A stretch of DNA of 64,000 nucleotides, from assembly GCA_046346845.1 (NCBI GenBank), contig JAXMHH010000003.1, positions 433,615 through 497,614 of the forward strand, in the 5' to 3' direction. The position numbers were made by a program, and so were the translations under genes. Under the pieces are notes generated by a model. It worked only from the letters and a program-made list of their open reading frames with translations, had not been told where the DNA came from and did not search any database. The stretch comes from DSSB01 sp046346845. GTDB taxonomy: Bacteria > UBA10199 > DSSB01. How positions within the stretch are numbered: position 1 is the first letter of the stretch; each line of letters opens with the position of its first letter. This document shows positions 32,859 to 42,103 of this stretch, in pieces.

Positions 32859-33824
32859 TTATTTTCCCGCCTTTTTGAGGGTCAGGCGCGCCTGCTCGGC
32901 GATGTCTTCGGGCATCAATTTGTAATGCTTGAGCAGGGCCTCGGCGGGTCCGGATTGCCCGAATTGGTCCATGATGCCGTAACGATGCACGATCACCTTG
33001 CCGTCTTCCGCGAGGGCCTCGGCCACGGCCGAACCCAAGCCGCCCAGGACGGAGTGCTCCTCCACCGTCACGATGCAGCCGGTGCGTTGGGCCACTTTGG
33101 TCAGGGCCGCGACGTCGAGGGGCTTAACCGTCGACATGTTGAGGACGGTGGCCCGGATGCCCTGCGACTCCAGCAGCTCCGCCGCCTTGAGGGCATGATA
33201 GACCATCAGCCCGCAGGCCACGATCGCGACGTCTTGACCCTCGCGCAGCTCGACCGCCTTGCCGATCTGGAAGGGATAGGATTCGTCCAGGAACACCGGA
33301 AAGGCCGCCCGGGAGAGCCGGACGTATACGGGCCCCGGAAAATCGGCGACGGCATGGATGGCCTTTTTGGTCTCGACCGCGTCGGCGGGAACGATGACGG
33401 TCATCCCGGGCAGCACCCGCATGATGGCGATGTCGGCGACCGTCTGGTGGCTCGCGCCGTCCTCGCCGACCGTCAGGCCGGCGTGGCTGGCGCAAATCTT
33501 CACGGGCAGGTGGGGATAGACGATGGAGTTGCGGACGATCTCGAAGGCGCGCCCGGTCGCGAACATCGCGAAGCTGGAGGCGAAGGGGATTTTGCCGGCC
33601 AGGGCCAGCCCGGCGGCGGTGCCCATCATGTCTTGCTCGGAGACCCCCATGTTGAAGAATCGCTCGGGAAAGGCCTTGGCGAAATTGATCGTCTTGGTCG
33701 AGCCGGAGAGATCGGCATCGAGCACCACGACCTTGGGGTTTTTCTGGCCGACTTCGACCAGGGCCTTGCCGTAGGCATCGCGCGTGGCGATCTTATCGGA
33801 GCTGCTTGCGAGGGTCTGTCCCAT
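32859..33824 (-). CDS. Transketolase, C-terminal subunit
   Basis: 321 residues, covering the pyrimidine-binding and C-terminal domains of transketolase. Marks: NMGVSEQDMMGTAAGLALAG with the cofactor glutamate, ASHAGLTVGEDGASHQ, and SVLGGLGSAVAEALA. It forms the complete enzyme with the product of the next gene upstream (12 bp gap), which has the ThDP-binding N-terminal half. Split transketolases are common in archaea, Clostridia and several deltaproteobacterial lineages. The enzyme interconverts sugar phosphates in the pentose phosphate pathway. DXS would be longer and single-chain. Confidence 0.93.
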   Translation of the reverse strand: MGQTLASSSDKIATRDAYGKALVEVGQKNPKVVVLDADLSGSTKTINFAKAFPERFFNMGVSEQDMMGTAAGLALAGKIPFASSFAMFATGRAFEIVRNSIVYPHLPVKICASHAGLTVGEDGASHQTVADIAIMRVLPGMTVIVPADAVETKKAIHAVADFPGPVYVRLSRAAFPVFLDESYPFQIGKAVELREGQDVAIVACGLMVYHALKAAELLESQGIRATVLNMSTVKPLDVAALTKVAQRTGCIVTVEEHSVLGGLGSAVAEALAEDGKVIVHRYGIMDQFGQSGPAEALLKHYKLMPEDIAEQARLTLKKAGK

Positions 33825-33836
33825 ATTCCTTGCGCC

Positions 33837-34661
33837 CTATTCGCCCAATTCTTTCAGGGCAATTTTCAACTCTTCGTCACTGGGTGCTACGCCGTGGTAC
33901 TTCGGGAGGTTCTCAAAAATCGAGACCCCCTTCCCCAGGATCGTCTTGGCAATGATCATCTTGGGCTTGCCCGGGGTGTTTTTCGCCCAATCGATGGCCT
34001 CGAGGATCTGCCCGATGTCGTGCCCGTCGATGGTGCGCACCGCCCAGCGGAAGGCCAGGAACTTGTCTTCCAGGGGAGTGACGTCCTTGATGTCCTTGTT
34101 GAAGCCGTCGATTTGGATGCCGTTGAAGTCCAAAAAGCAGATGCGCCGGTCGAGGTGATGGTGACCCGCGGTCAGGGCGGCCTCCCACAGCATGCCCTCC
34201 TGGGCCTCCCCGTCGGAGTGCATGGAGTAGACCCAGTAGTCTTTCTTGTCGAGGCGGGCGGCGAGCGCGATGCCGTTTCCGACGGACATCCCCTGGCCCA
34301 GCGAACCCGTGGACATCTCGATGCCCCATTCGACCTTCAGCTTGGGATGCCCCTGCAGGGGGCTGCCGATCTGCCGGAGGTGGTCGAGCTCTTCCTTGGG
34401 GAAGTAGCCCGCCTTGGCCAGGGCGACGTAGATCGCCGGGCAACAATGCCCGTTGGCCAGGATAAAGCGGTCGCGGTCTTCCCAAGTCGGATTCTTGGGG
34501 TCGTGGCGCATGGCATGGAAATACAGCACGGCGATGATGTCCATGATGCCGAGCGGGCCGCCGGTGTGGCCACTCTTCGCCTTATGGAGCATCTTGAGGC
34601 AATCCACGCGCAGCTGTCGGGCGATCTCTTGGAGTTCTGGGATATTCGCGGGCTTGGTCAT
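33837..34661 (-). CDS. Transketolase, N-terminal subunit
   Basis: 274 residues. It carries the ThDP pyrophosphate motif as SDGEAQEGMLWEAALTAG, with Ser in place of the usual first Gly, plus KSGHTGGPLGIMDI and STGSLGQGMSVGNG, which bind cofactor and substrate phosphate. It pairs with the C-terminal subunit encoded 12 bp downstream; ctpA follows on the same transcript. The start is ATG 34661. Confidence 0.93.
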   Translation of the reverse strand: MTKPANIPELQEIARQLRVDCLKMLHKAKSGHTGGPLGIMDIIAVLYFHAMRHDPKNPTWEDRDRFILANGHCCPAIYVALAKAGYFPKEELDHLRQIGSPLQGHPKLKVEWGIEMSTGSLGQGMSVGNGIALAARLDKKDYWVYSMHSDGEAQEGMLWEAALTAGHHHLDRRICFLDFNGIQIDGFNKDIKDVTPLEDKFLAFRWAVRTIDGHDIGQILEAIDWAKNTPGKPKMIIAKTILGKGVSIFENLPKYHGVAPSDEELKIALKELGE

Positions 34662-34742
34662 TTGTAAAAACAGGCTCTCAAGGGCTGGAAAATTCGTGCC
34701 GGGACGTTAGCATTTGCCGTCCTTTAGTCAAGCGATTCCCGG

Positions 34743-35543
34743 CTATTCCCCGCCTAAATCCGTCATTTCCACCCGGGCCAGCTCATGCCCCAGGAAGCGG
34801 GCGGCGAGCTCGCTCAGTTTTTGGGGGGCATCGGTGGTGTAGCAGCGCTGGTTCCCCCGTTTCCCCGCTGCGGACAGCAGGCCCTGGCCGCCCAATAGCT
34901 CCCGGAGGGCCTTGGCCGTCTCTTGGGCCGAATCCACCAGGGTCACCCCCGGCAGAACCTCTTGGATCAGGGGCTTCAGCACCGGGTAATGAGTGCAGCC
35001 CAGGATCAAGGTATCGATGTCCTGGCCCCGCCATTCCCCCAAATAGATTTCGGCGACCTGGCGGGTGACCTCGTGGCGGGCCCAACCCTCCTCCACCAGG
35101 GGAACAAAGAGCGGGCAGGCCCGGCTGACCACGCGGGCCGCGGGCAGCCGGCGATGGATGGCCTGCACATAAGCTCCGGATTTAATCGTGCCCTCCGTAC
35201 CGATCACCCCGATGGCCTGGGCGCGGGTGGCGGAGGCCGCGGCCTGGGCGCCCGGCTCCAAGACACCCAGCATCGGCAGGCGGTAACGGGGGCGCAGTGC
35301 CTCCAGGGCCAAGGCCGAGGAGGTATTGCAGGCGATGACGATGGCCTTGACCCCTTGCCGGACGAGAAAATCGCAGATTTCTTGGGAGTATCGCGTGACG
35401 GTCTCGGCGGATTTGATGCCGTAGGGCACCCGGGCGGTGTCTCCGACGTAGATCAGGTCTTCAGCCGGCAAGGCCTTCTCGATCTCGCGCAGCACGGTAA
35501 GCCCGCCCAGTCCCGAATCGAATATTCCGATAGGTGCGTCCAT
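34743..35543 (-). CDS. murI: Glutamate racemase
   Basis: 266 residues. It makes D-glutamate for peptidoglycan without a cofactor. The two catalytic cysteines are C72 in VIACNTSSAL and C183 in ILGCTHYPVL, and the opening IGIFDSGLGGLTVL is diagnostic. Between it and the upstream gene is a terminator, and 81 bp separate it from the transketolase genes, so it is probably its own unit. Confidence 0.96.
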   Translation of the reverse strand: MDAPIGIFDSGLGGLTVLREIEKALPAEDLIYVGDTARVPYGIKSAETVTRYSQEICDFLVRQGVKAIVIACNTSSALALEALRPRYRLPMLGVLEPGAQAAASATRAQAIGVIGTEGTIKSGAYVQAIHRRLPAARVVSRACPLFVPLVEEGWARHEVTRQVAEIYLGEWRGQDIDTLILGCTHYPVLKPLIQEVLPGVTLVDSAQETAKALRELLGGQGLLSAAGKRGNQRCYTTDAPQKLSELAARFLGHELARVEMTDLGGE

Positions 35544-35554
35544 AATCCAATCTT

Positions 35555-35624
35555 AAAAAACACGAAGTCCGAAGGCCAAGAGCCGCTTTCGCTGGGGAAA
35601 CCGACTCCTCGGGCTTCGGACTTC
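35555..35624 (-). terminator. Terminator after the phasin-like gene
   Basis: On the minus strand GAAGTCCGAAG (35614-35624) pairs perfectly with CTTCGGACTTC (35564-35574) over 11 bp; the 39-base loop can form a small inner hairpin, and a run of T (35555-35560) follows. It lies between the phasin-like gene and murI on the same strand. Confidence 0.6.
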
Positions 35625-35689
35625 AGACCCTAATGACGCGACCTCGTAGCGGCCAATCGCGGCCTTCGCGCCCCTGGGGTTTCCGAAAA

Positions 35690-36055
35690 TTATTTCGCGG
35701 CCTTCGCGGGCCGGGATTTCTTGGCCGCGCCCGACTTCGCCTTGGCGAGACGCGCGGTCAGGACCTTGCGATGGATCCCGTCGATCTCGGTCTCGAGGCG
35801 GTGCAGCTTGCGCTCCATGGTGTTGATCTCGTCGCGGGTGGGCAAGTCGAAGATCCTGAGCACCGACTTGAGGTTGCTGCGCAGGGCCTTCTTCAGCTCA
35901 TAGCGCGTATTCATCAGGGCGCTGAGCGACTTCAGAAAATATTCGTTTTGCATCAGGTCGCCGACCGCCTGCGAGTTCATCACATCTTGGATGAGCTGCT
36001 CTTTGATTTTTTCCCCGCGTTGGAAAGCCTCTTCCATCGCCGTCCGGATTCCCAT
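35690..36055 (-). CDS. Phasin-like coiled-coil protein
   Basis: 121 residues from ATG 36055, which is preceded by TAGGAGG; the in-frame ATG at 36091 is upstream of that site. The protein is helical with heptad patterns (AMEEAFQRGEKIKEQLIQDV, then TMERKLHRLETEIDGIHRKV) and ends in a Lys/Ala/Pro-rich tail (RLAKAKSGAAKKSRPAKAAK). The coiled coil plus AAKPAKK-type tail is typical of phasins and of PhaE-type polyhydroxyalkanoate synthase subunits; the tail also resembles histone H1-like proteins. No PHA gene is in the window, so the role is inferred. Confidence 0.65.
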   Translation of the reverse strand: MGIRTAMEEAFQRGEKIKEQLIQDVMNSQAVGDLMQNEYFLKSLSALMNTRYELKKALRSNLKSVLRIFDLPTRDEINTMERKLHRLETEIDGIHRKVLTARLAKAKSGAAKKSRPAKAAK

Positions 36056-36291
36056 AAAGCCTCCTAGGAGTTTTTGAATGCACGAGCGCATGTACGTAAT
36101 GGCCGTTTCTCTAGTGGGATCGTGGCGATCCTGTCAAGAAGGCCCTGAAATTAGCCCAATTTTCTGTTTATGGGGGCCCGGCGACTATGTTAGGGGTCAC
36201 AAAACGAAATTTCCTAAGACTTTCTTGCGTCTTGGAACGTCTAAACCCGAAATTCTCCCGCGTTTTTCCTTCTTTATATAGGAGTTGAGCT

Positions 36292-37014
36292 ATGTCCCTC
36301 CCCGGCATCCTGCTTCAGATGGCCCCCCCGGTTGCCCCGACCGAGACCAAGTCAGTCCTCCACATGGTCTTTTCCAGCGACCCCCTGGTGAAGGCGGTCC
36401 TGCTCATCCTGATCTTCTTCTCGATCACCAGTTGGGCGATCATCTTCTACAAATACGCCCAGGTAAAGCGGGCCAAGAAAAGCGCGGACAAGTTCGCCCA
36501 AACTTTCGACCAGACTTACACGATCGAGGAGATGCTGACCAAGACGACCCCTCAAGAAGGGAATCCGCTCTACCAGATCTTCAGTTCGGGCATCGCCGAC
36601 ATCCTGAGGGCGAAGCAGCAGAAGGCGAAAGACCCCGCCAGCCGGCCCGTCATCAACATCGAGCACATCCGCAAGAATATCCGCCGCGCCGAGAGCGACG
36701 AGATGGCCCGGCTCGAGCAGCTCACCTCGTTCCTGGCGACCACCGCCTCGGCCTCCCCCTTTATCGGACTGTTCGGCACGGTCTGGGGCATCCTCACCGC
36801 CTTCTGGGCGATCGGGCAGCAAAAGTCCTCGAGCCTCGCGGTCGTCGGCCCCTTCATCGCCGAGGCCTTGATCGCCACGGCGGTCGGCCTGGCCGCCGCC
36901 ATCCCGGCGGTCATCGCCTACAACTACTTCGTGAGCAAGCTGAAGGTGCTGGGCAAAGATCTGAACGACTTCTCCATCGACCTCGAGCACCGCATCGAGA
37001 AGGAATATTTCTAG
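36292..37014 (+). CDS. tolQ: TolQ/ExbB/MotA family proton channel subunit
   Basis: 240 residues with three membrane helices: about 30-50, then a pair at about 150-170 and 188-212. The family's conserved stretch is SPFIGLFGTVWGILTAFWAIG, followed by IAEALIATAVGLAAAIPAVIAYNYF. With TolR it uses the proton gradient to drive TolA. The ATG follows AGGAG. The operon order tolQ-tolR-tolA-tolB that follows identifies it as TolQ rather than ExbB. Confidence 0.93.
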   Translation: MSLPGILLQMAPPVAPTETKSVLHMVFSSDPLVKAVLLILIFFSITSWAIIFYKYAQVKRAKKSADKFAQTFDQTYTIEEMLTKTTPQEGNPLYQIFSSGIADILRAKQQKAKDPASRPVINIEHIRKNIRRAESDEMARLEQLTSFLATTASASPFIGLFGTVWGILTAFWAIGQQKSSSLAVVGPFIAEALIATAVGLAAAIPAVIAYNYFVSKLKVLGKDLNDFSIDLEHRIEKEYF

Positions 37015-37023
37015 GAGCGCGCC

Positions 37024-37467
<444 letters not shown>

Positions 37468-37490
37468 GCGGTCCGGGATGGGGTTGAGCT

Positions 37491-38399
37491 TTGGAGCTCT
37501 CGGATTCCTTTAAAAAATACCTGCTTTACTCGGTCAGTCTCCACGCCCTGGTGCTGATCCTGTTGCTGCTGTTCGGTTCGGCGCCCCTGCCGCCGCCCCC
37601 GCCCCAAACCCAGGTGACCATGATCCGCCTTTCGCGGGGGACAGGGGACCTGAACGCCCCGCTCTTCTCCAAGCCCGGCGCCGCCGAAAAACCGGCGCCG
37701 GCCCAACCTGCGAGTCCGCCGGCGCCCCCCATTCCCGTGGCCAAACCCGCGCCCGTCGCGCCGGTCAAAGCGCCGCCGCCCGCGGCCAAACCCTTCCCGC
37801 CGGCTCCGCCGCCCGCGCAGGCCGTCCATCTCGGCCAGGAGAAACCCAAGCACGCTCCGGTCAAACCGGCTCCGGCCACCCCGGCAAAACCGGCGCCCCC
37901 GGCCGCGGCCCAACCGCCCAGCCCTGACGAGCAAAAGATGAACGAGGCCCTCTCGCAGATCCAGACCGAGCTGAAAGACCGAGAGGCCCCGCCGGCTCCG
38001 AACAAACCCGGCACCCCAGGCAGCCCCGGCGGTACGGGCGGCGCATCGGTTCCGGCCTTCGGGGACCCCAACGGGGTCGTCGGCGCCGCGGATCCCGGCT
38101 ACGCCCAATACCAGTCCAGCGTCCGCAGCAAGATCATCCGCGAATGGGTCCGCGCCAGTTCCACTCCCGACGGGGAGCAGGCGATCCGGGCGCGGATCCA
38201 GGTGCGGATCAACGCCTCGGGGCAGGTGATCTCGAAGAACGTGGTCCGGAGCAGCGGCAATGAGAGCTTCGATCTCTCCGCCCTGCGGGCCATCGAGCGC
38301 GCCTCGCCCCTGCCGCCGCCCCCCGAGGGCATCAAGGAAGAGGCGCTTTCCGAAGGATTTGTTGTGGATTTCAGCTCCCGCATGCTAGGGAGGCGATAG
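37491..38399 (+). CDS. tolA: TolA/TonB-like energy transducer
   Basis: 302 residues. It starts at TTG 37491; no ATG is available in frame near the expected N-terminus. One membrane helix (about 10-30, YSVSLHALVLILLLLF) contains the SxxxH pattern of TolA/TonB. A long Pro/Ala/Lys-rich spacer (about 55-160) crosses the periplasm. The C-terminal domain (about 205-300, SVRSKIIREWVRASSTPDG, then ISKNVVRSSGNESFDLSALR) is the TonB/TolA C-terminal fold. It links the inner membrane motor to outer-membrane partners. Between TolR and TolB. Confidence 0.9.
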   Translation: MELSDSFKKYLLYSVSLHALVLILLLLFGSAPLPPPPPQTQVTMIRLSRGTGDLNAPLFSKPGAAEKPAPAQPASPPAPPIPVAKPAPVAPVKAPPPAAKPFPPAPPPAQAVHLGQEKPKHAPVKPAPATPAKPAPPAAAQPPSPDEQKMNEALSQIQTELKDREAPPAPNKPGTPGSPGGTGGASVPAFGDPNGVVGAADPGYAQYQSSVRSKIIREWVRASSTPDGEQAIRARIQVRINASGQVISKNVVRSSGNESFDLSALRAIERASPLPPPPEGIKEEALSEGFVVDFSSRMLGRR

Positions 38400-38418
38400 T
38401 TTTGATGAGGAGCTTTGC

Positions 38419-39744
38419 ATGAAACGCCGCTTATTTTTTGCGCTGGTCGCCGTCCTGCTCATGAGCCCCCTGAAGGCCCGCGCCGCCATCTACATCCTGA
38501 TCGACCAATTTTCCCCCGAGCATAAATTTCCCATCGCCGTCGCCGACTTGATCGAAAGAAAAAGCCGGCAGAGCGACGCCAAAGGCGGTGACATCGCCGA
38601 TCTGCTGCGGCACAACCTCAAGCTCGCCGGTTATTTCGACATCGTCGACAAGTCGCGCTATTCCGACCGCGGCCCCGCCCTCACCCCGGAGGAAGGCCTC
38701 GACTTCGGGCAGTGGAGCGCCACCGGCGCCACCGTCTTCGTGAAGGGCGCCTATGAGAAAAAGGGCAAGAACTACCTCATCGAGCTGCGCCTCTACGACC
38801 CCAGCCTGAAGCAGATGTTGGTGGGCAAGGAGTATAAAGTCCCGCAAGACAAGGCCTACGCCGCGATCCACCGCTTCGCCGACGAGATCCTGCTGGCCCT
38901 CACCGGGGAGAAGGGCTTCTTCAACACCAAGATCGCCGCCGCCTGCGGCCCTCGCGGCAAAGAGCAGATCGTGCTGATGAACGTCGACGGCACCGAGCGC
39001 GAGCCGGTGACCAACAACACGGCGATGAACCTGTCCCCCAATTTCTCCCCGGACGGCGGCCAGCTCGTCTACACGAGCTACGCCAAATTCTTCCCCGAGC
39101 TGTTCCTCAGCCAATTGGGCAAGAAGGGGAAATCCAAGCGCCTCACCTTCAACAACATGCTGAACATCACCCCGGCCTTCTCCCCGGACGGCCGGCTGAT
39201 CGCTTTCTCCTCCAGCATGTCCGGTGATCCTGACCTTTATTTGATCGACCCCCAGGGCAACCAGGTCGCCCAGCTCACCAAGAGCCAGGGCATCGACATC
39301 TCTCCGGCCTGGTCGCCCGACGGCAACCTGATCGCCTTCGCTTCCGAGCGCGCCGGCAACCTCCACCTCTTCGTCACCGACAAAAACGGCGCCGAGCCGA
39401 AGCGCCTCACCTTCACCGGCTATCAAAACGACACCCCGGAGTGGTCGCCGCGCGGCGACAAGATCGCCTTCGTGAAGCGCAGCGGCGGCGGCTTCGATAT
39501 CTTCCTGATGAACGCCGACGGCTCGATGCAACAGCAGCTGACCAGCGGCTCCGGCAACAACGAGAACCCCACCTGGTCGCCCGACGGCCGCTACCTCGTC
39601 TTTTCCAGCAGCCGAAACAAGGGATCGAACCTCTACCTCATGATGTGGGACGGCTCCAACCAAACGGCCATCACCAGCGACGGACAGTGCAAGACCCCGG
39701 ATTGGTCCACCTGGCTGGAGAGCGGCGAAAAGAAGAAAGATTAG
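38419..39744 (+). CDS. tolB: Tol-Pal system protein TolB
   Basis: 441 residues with a signal peptide (about 1-22, ending LKARA). After an N-terminal alpha/beta domain the rest is a six-bladed beta-propeller with PD40 repeats such as LSPNFSPDGGQLVYTSY, ITPAFSPDGRLIAFSS, ISPAWSPDGNLIAFAS, TPEWSPRGDKIAFVK and NPTWSPDGRYLVFSS. TolB is the periplasmic partner of Pal and TolA and supports outer-membrane constriction. No pal gene follows; the next gene is ppx/gppA-like. Confidence 0.96.
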   Translation: MKRRLFFALVAVLLMSPLKARAAIYILIDQFSPEHKFPIAVADLIERKSRQSDAKGGDIADLLRHNLKLAGYFDIVDKSRYSDRGPALTPEEGLDFGQWSATGATVFVKGAYEKKGKNYLIELRLYDPSLKQMLVGKEYKVPQDKAYAAIHRFADEILLALTGEKGFFNTKIAAACGPRGKEQIVLMNVDGTEREPVTNNTAMNLSPNFSPDGGQLVYTSYAKFFPELFLSQLGKKGKSKRLTFNNMLNITPAFSPDGRLIAFSSSMSGDPDLYLIDPQGNQVAQLTKSQGIDISPAWSPDGNLIAFASERAGNLHLFVTDKNGAEPKRLTFTGYQNDTPEWSPRGDKIAFVKRSGGGFDIFLMNADGSMQQQLTSGSGNNENPTWSPDGRYLVFSSSRNKGSNLYLMMWDGSNQTAITSDGQCKTPDWSTWLESGEKKKD

Positions 39745-39748
39745 CCCC

Positions 39749-40660
39749 TTGCAAACGCTCGCGGTCATCGACATCGGCTCCAATACCCTGCTGGTGACCG
39801 TGGGGCGGCGCCAGGAGGACGGCCAGATCCGCATCCTCCTGGACGAAGCGGAAGTCACGCGCCTCGGCCAGGAACTCCGGGACGGAGGCCCCCTGCACCC
39901 GGAGGCCAAGCAACGCGCCCTCAAGGCCCTCGCCCGCTTCAAAGAGCTGGCCCTGGCAAAGGGTTCGGAGCAGATCCTCGCCGCGGGCACCGCAGCCTTC
40001 CGTCGGGCTTCTGACGGCCCCGCCTTCGCGAGAGAAATTCAAGACAAGCTGGGTTTTCCCGTCCGCATCCTCCAAGGGGAGGAGGAGGCCCACTACTCCT
40101 TCGCCAGCGCCTGGCACGACTTCGGCCGCGGCCGCGCCTCGCTGGGCATGATCGACATCGGGGGAGGCTCCACCGAATTCGTCTTCGGCAAGGCCGGCCC
40201 GCGCCTCAGTCTGCCCATCGGAACCGTCAAGCTCACCGAGCAATTCGTCAGTCGGCATCCCATCCCCGACGCGGAATGGAATCAGGTGCTGACCGCCATC
40301 CGCGCTTTGCTGAGGGAAAAATTGGACGGCATCCCCCTGCGTCCGGAGGCCTGGGCCGCGGTGGCGGCGACCCCCGCCAGCCTGGCCGCACTGCTGCTGA
40401 AGCTGCCGAGCTACGACCCCGAACAGGTCCATGGCTATCGCCTGCAACGGGAAAACTTGGCCGCCTTGGTGGAGGGCCTGCGCGGGATGAGTCTCGCCGA
40501 GCGCCGGGCCATGCCGGGGATGCACCCGGACCGGGCCGAATTGCTGCCGATCGGCGGGGCCATCCTGCTCGAGGCGATGCGGTATTTGGGGATGGAGGAG
40601 ATCCTCGTCAGCGACCACGGACTGCGCTACGGGATCCTGTTCGAGGCCTTGGAAAATTAG
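39749..40660 (+). CDS. Ppx/GppA family phosphatase
   Basis: 303 residues, the N-terminal two-domain core of exopolyphosphatase/guanosine pentaphosphatase without the HD-like C-terminal extension. The start is TTG 39749, 4 bp after tolB, giving the family N-terminus AVIDIGSNTLL with the phosphate-binding loop. The second phosphate loop is MIDIGGGSTEF and the late EAMRYLGMEEILVSDHGLRYGI is typical. It hydrolyses inorganic polyphosphate or pppGpp. Co-transcription with the tol genes is likely from the spacing. Confidence 0.9.
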   Translation: MQTLAVIDIGSNTLLVTVGRRQEDGQIRILLDEAEVTRLGQELRDGGPLHPEAKQRALKALARFKELALAKGSEQILAAGTAAFRRASDGPAFAREIQDKLGFPVRILQGEEEAHYSFASAWHDFGRGRASLGMIDIGGGSTEFVFGKAGPRLSLPIGTVKLTEQFVSRHPIPDAEWNQVLTAIRALLREKLDGIPLRPEAWAAVAATPASLAALLLKLPSYDPEQVHGYRLQRENLAALVEGLRGMSLAERRAMPGMHPDRAELLPIGGAILLEAMRYLGMEEILVSDHGLRYGILFEALEN

Positions 40661-40672
40661 CGAAAATCCGGA

Positions 40673-42094
40673 CTACTTCTTCTTCTCGAAATTCAAGGGT
40701 ATCGCAATCAGGGTGAAAGGGTCCTTGTCTTCCTTGCTCCGGATCACGCGATACCTGGCGTGGAAGCGTTCGGCGAGGTTTTGCAGGGCCGCCTCGATTT
40801 CCTCCACCTTGAGGGAGCCCCTGACCTTGAGGCCTTCAAAGGTGACTTGGACGGTCTCGCCGGTGTTGTTGTCGATCTTCACGGTCATTTCGGCAACCAA
40901 ACTGAATTTGGGATCCTTCGCCTGCAGGGGCTCGATCGCCGGGCGCAGGGTGGCCATGACCGTCTTGACCAGGACCTGGTCGGTGTCCTCGCGCTTTTCC
41001 TTGGCGGGAGTGGCGAACTTGGTGAAGACGTATTGCGCCAACAAGACCTTGGGCTTCTCTTCTTCCTTGGGCTTCTCGGCCTCCTTCGGCTTCTCCGCCG
41101 GCGGGTCCTTCGGCGCGTCCTCCTTGGGTTTTTCGGGAGCGGGTTTCTCCTCGGCCTTCGGCTTTTCGTCCTTGGGTTTTTCCTTCGGGGGCTCGGCCGG
41201 CTTCTCCGGCTTGGCCGGAGAATACTTGGCCTTGAGCGCGGCCAAGATTTCCTGAATCCCTTGGTTCCAAGTCTCGGATTGTTTCGGCGCGCCTTCCAGG
41301 GCCTTGATCAGTCCCAGCCGCGCCTGGTGCGGCAGCTCGCCGGTGAGGAGGTCGTAGTCGTTCAACCAGGCGGAGACCTTGGCCTTGGCCGTTTCGGCGT
41401 CGGCCGCGTCGCCCTTCGCGAATTTGCGGATCTCCATCAGGGCCAGGGTGACGAGGAGATACTCTTTGTTGCGCTTGGCGTCGTAAGCGGGAAATTTATC
41501 GCCGAACAATTTTTGGTCGCCCAAATCGGCGAGCAGCGAGCTGAGATCCTTGGGCTTGTCCGCGGGGGCGGCCTCCTCCTTTTTGGGGGCCTCGGCCTTG
41601 ACGGAGTAGTTTTTGGTCAAGGCCTCCAACGCCGCCTTGACGCCGGCCTCGATCCCGGCGCCCTTCGGGGCGCGCTTCAGCGCCTTGATCAGGTTGACGC
41701 GCGCCTGGTGCGCGACGAGGGTGTCGCCGAGCAGGTCGGGATCGCTGAGCCAGGCCTCGATTTTCTGGGCGGCCAGGGCGGAGTTCTTCTCCTCCCCCTT
41801 GAGGTACTTGCGCATCTCCAGGATCGCGACCGTGACCTTGAGGTATTTCTTGTTGCGTTCCGGCTGGTACTTGGCGTTGGCGACCGGGCCGAACAACTGC
41901 TCGTCGCCGATGGCCTTCAGCAGATCCTCGACGCTCTTGTATTGGTCGGAGGCATCGTCCAGGCGGACGAATCCCGATTCGCCCGGAGCCGTGACATCCT
42001 CCTTTTCTCCTAGACCTTGCGGCGAAGGAGCATCGCTGGGAGGAGGCAATTTAGCGGGGCCGCCGAACCGGGGCCCGAAGAGCGGTGGCGTCAT
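40673..42094 (-). CDS. Repeat protein of unknown function, paralogue A
   Basis: 473 residues from ATG 42094 (AAGGA upstream); the in-frame ATG at 42100 is less well placed. Two repeats of about 108 residues (about 55-164 and 185-292) each contain LFG..., ER/KRNK-YL-VT-A--E-RK, AWL-D--LL, HQARL/V-LIKAL and a closing ALK-YS. A Lys/Pro/Glu-rich linker (about 293-350) follows, then a C-terminal domain (about 375-473, TVKIDNNTGETVQVTFEGLK) with a TonB-C-like pattern. No signal peptide. The gene 9 bp upstream encodes a paralogue with the same architecture and the same MTPPL start. No known family recognised. Confidence 0.8.
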   Translation of the reverse strand: MTPPLFGPRFGGPAKLPPPSDAPSPQGLGEKEDVTAPGESGFVRLDDASDQYKSVEDLLKAIGDEQLFGPVANAKYQPERNKKYLKVTVAILEMRKYLKGEEKNSALAAQKIEAWLSDPDLLGDTLVAHQARVNLIKALKRAPKGAGIEAGVKAALEALTKNYSVKAEAPKKEEAAPADKPKDLSSLLADLGDQKLFGDKFPAYDAKRNKEYLLVTLALMEIRKFAKGDAADAETAKAKVSAWLNDYDLLTGELPHQARLGLIKALEGAPKQSETWNQGIQEILAALKAKYSPAKPEKPAEPPKEKPKDEKPKAEEKPAPEKPKEDAPKDPPAEKPKEAEKPKEEEKPKVLLAQYVFTKFATPAKEKREDTDQVLVKTVMATLRPAIEPLQAKDPKFSLVAEMTVKIDNNTGETVQVTFEGLKVRGSLKVEEIEAALQNLAERFHARYRVIRSKEDKDPFTLIAIPLNFEKKK

Positions 42095-42103
42095 GAACAA
42101 TCC

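Noticed and set aside
35555..35624. The 11 bp stem with a 39-base loop as a short member of the element family
   Set aside because: The inner sequence lacks both loop motifs and a T-run follows on the minus strand, so a terminator is the simpler reading.
38431..39990. A 519-codon minus-strand frame opposite tolB
   Set aside because: Antisense shadow of the propeller repeats; the apparent repeats mirror those of TolB.
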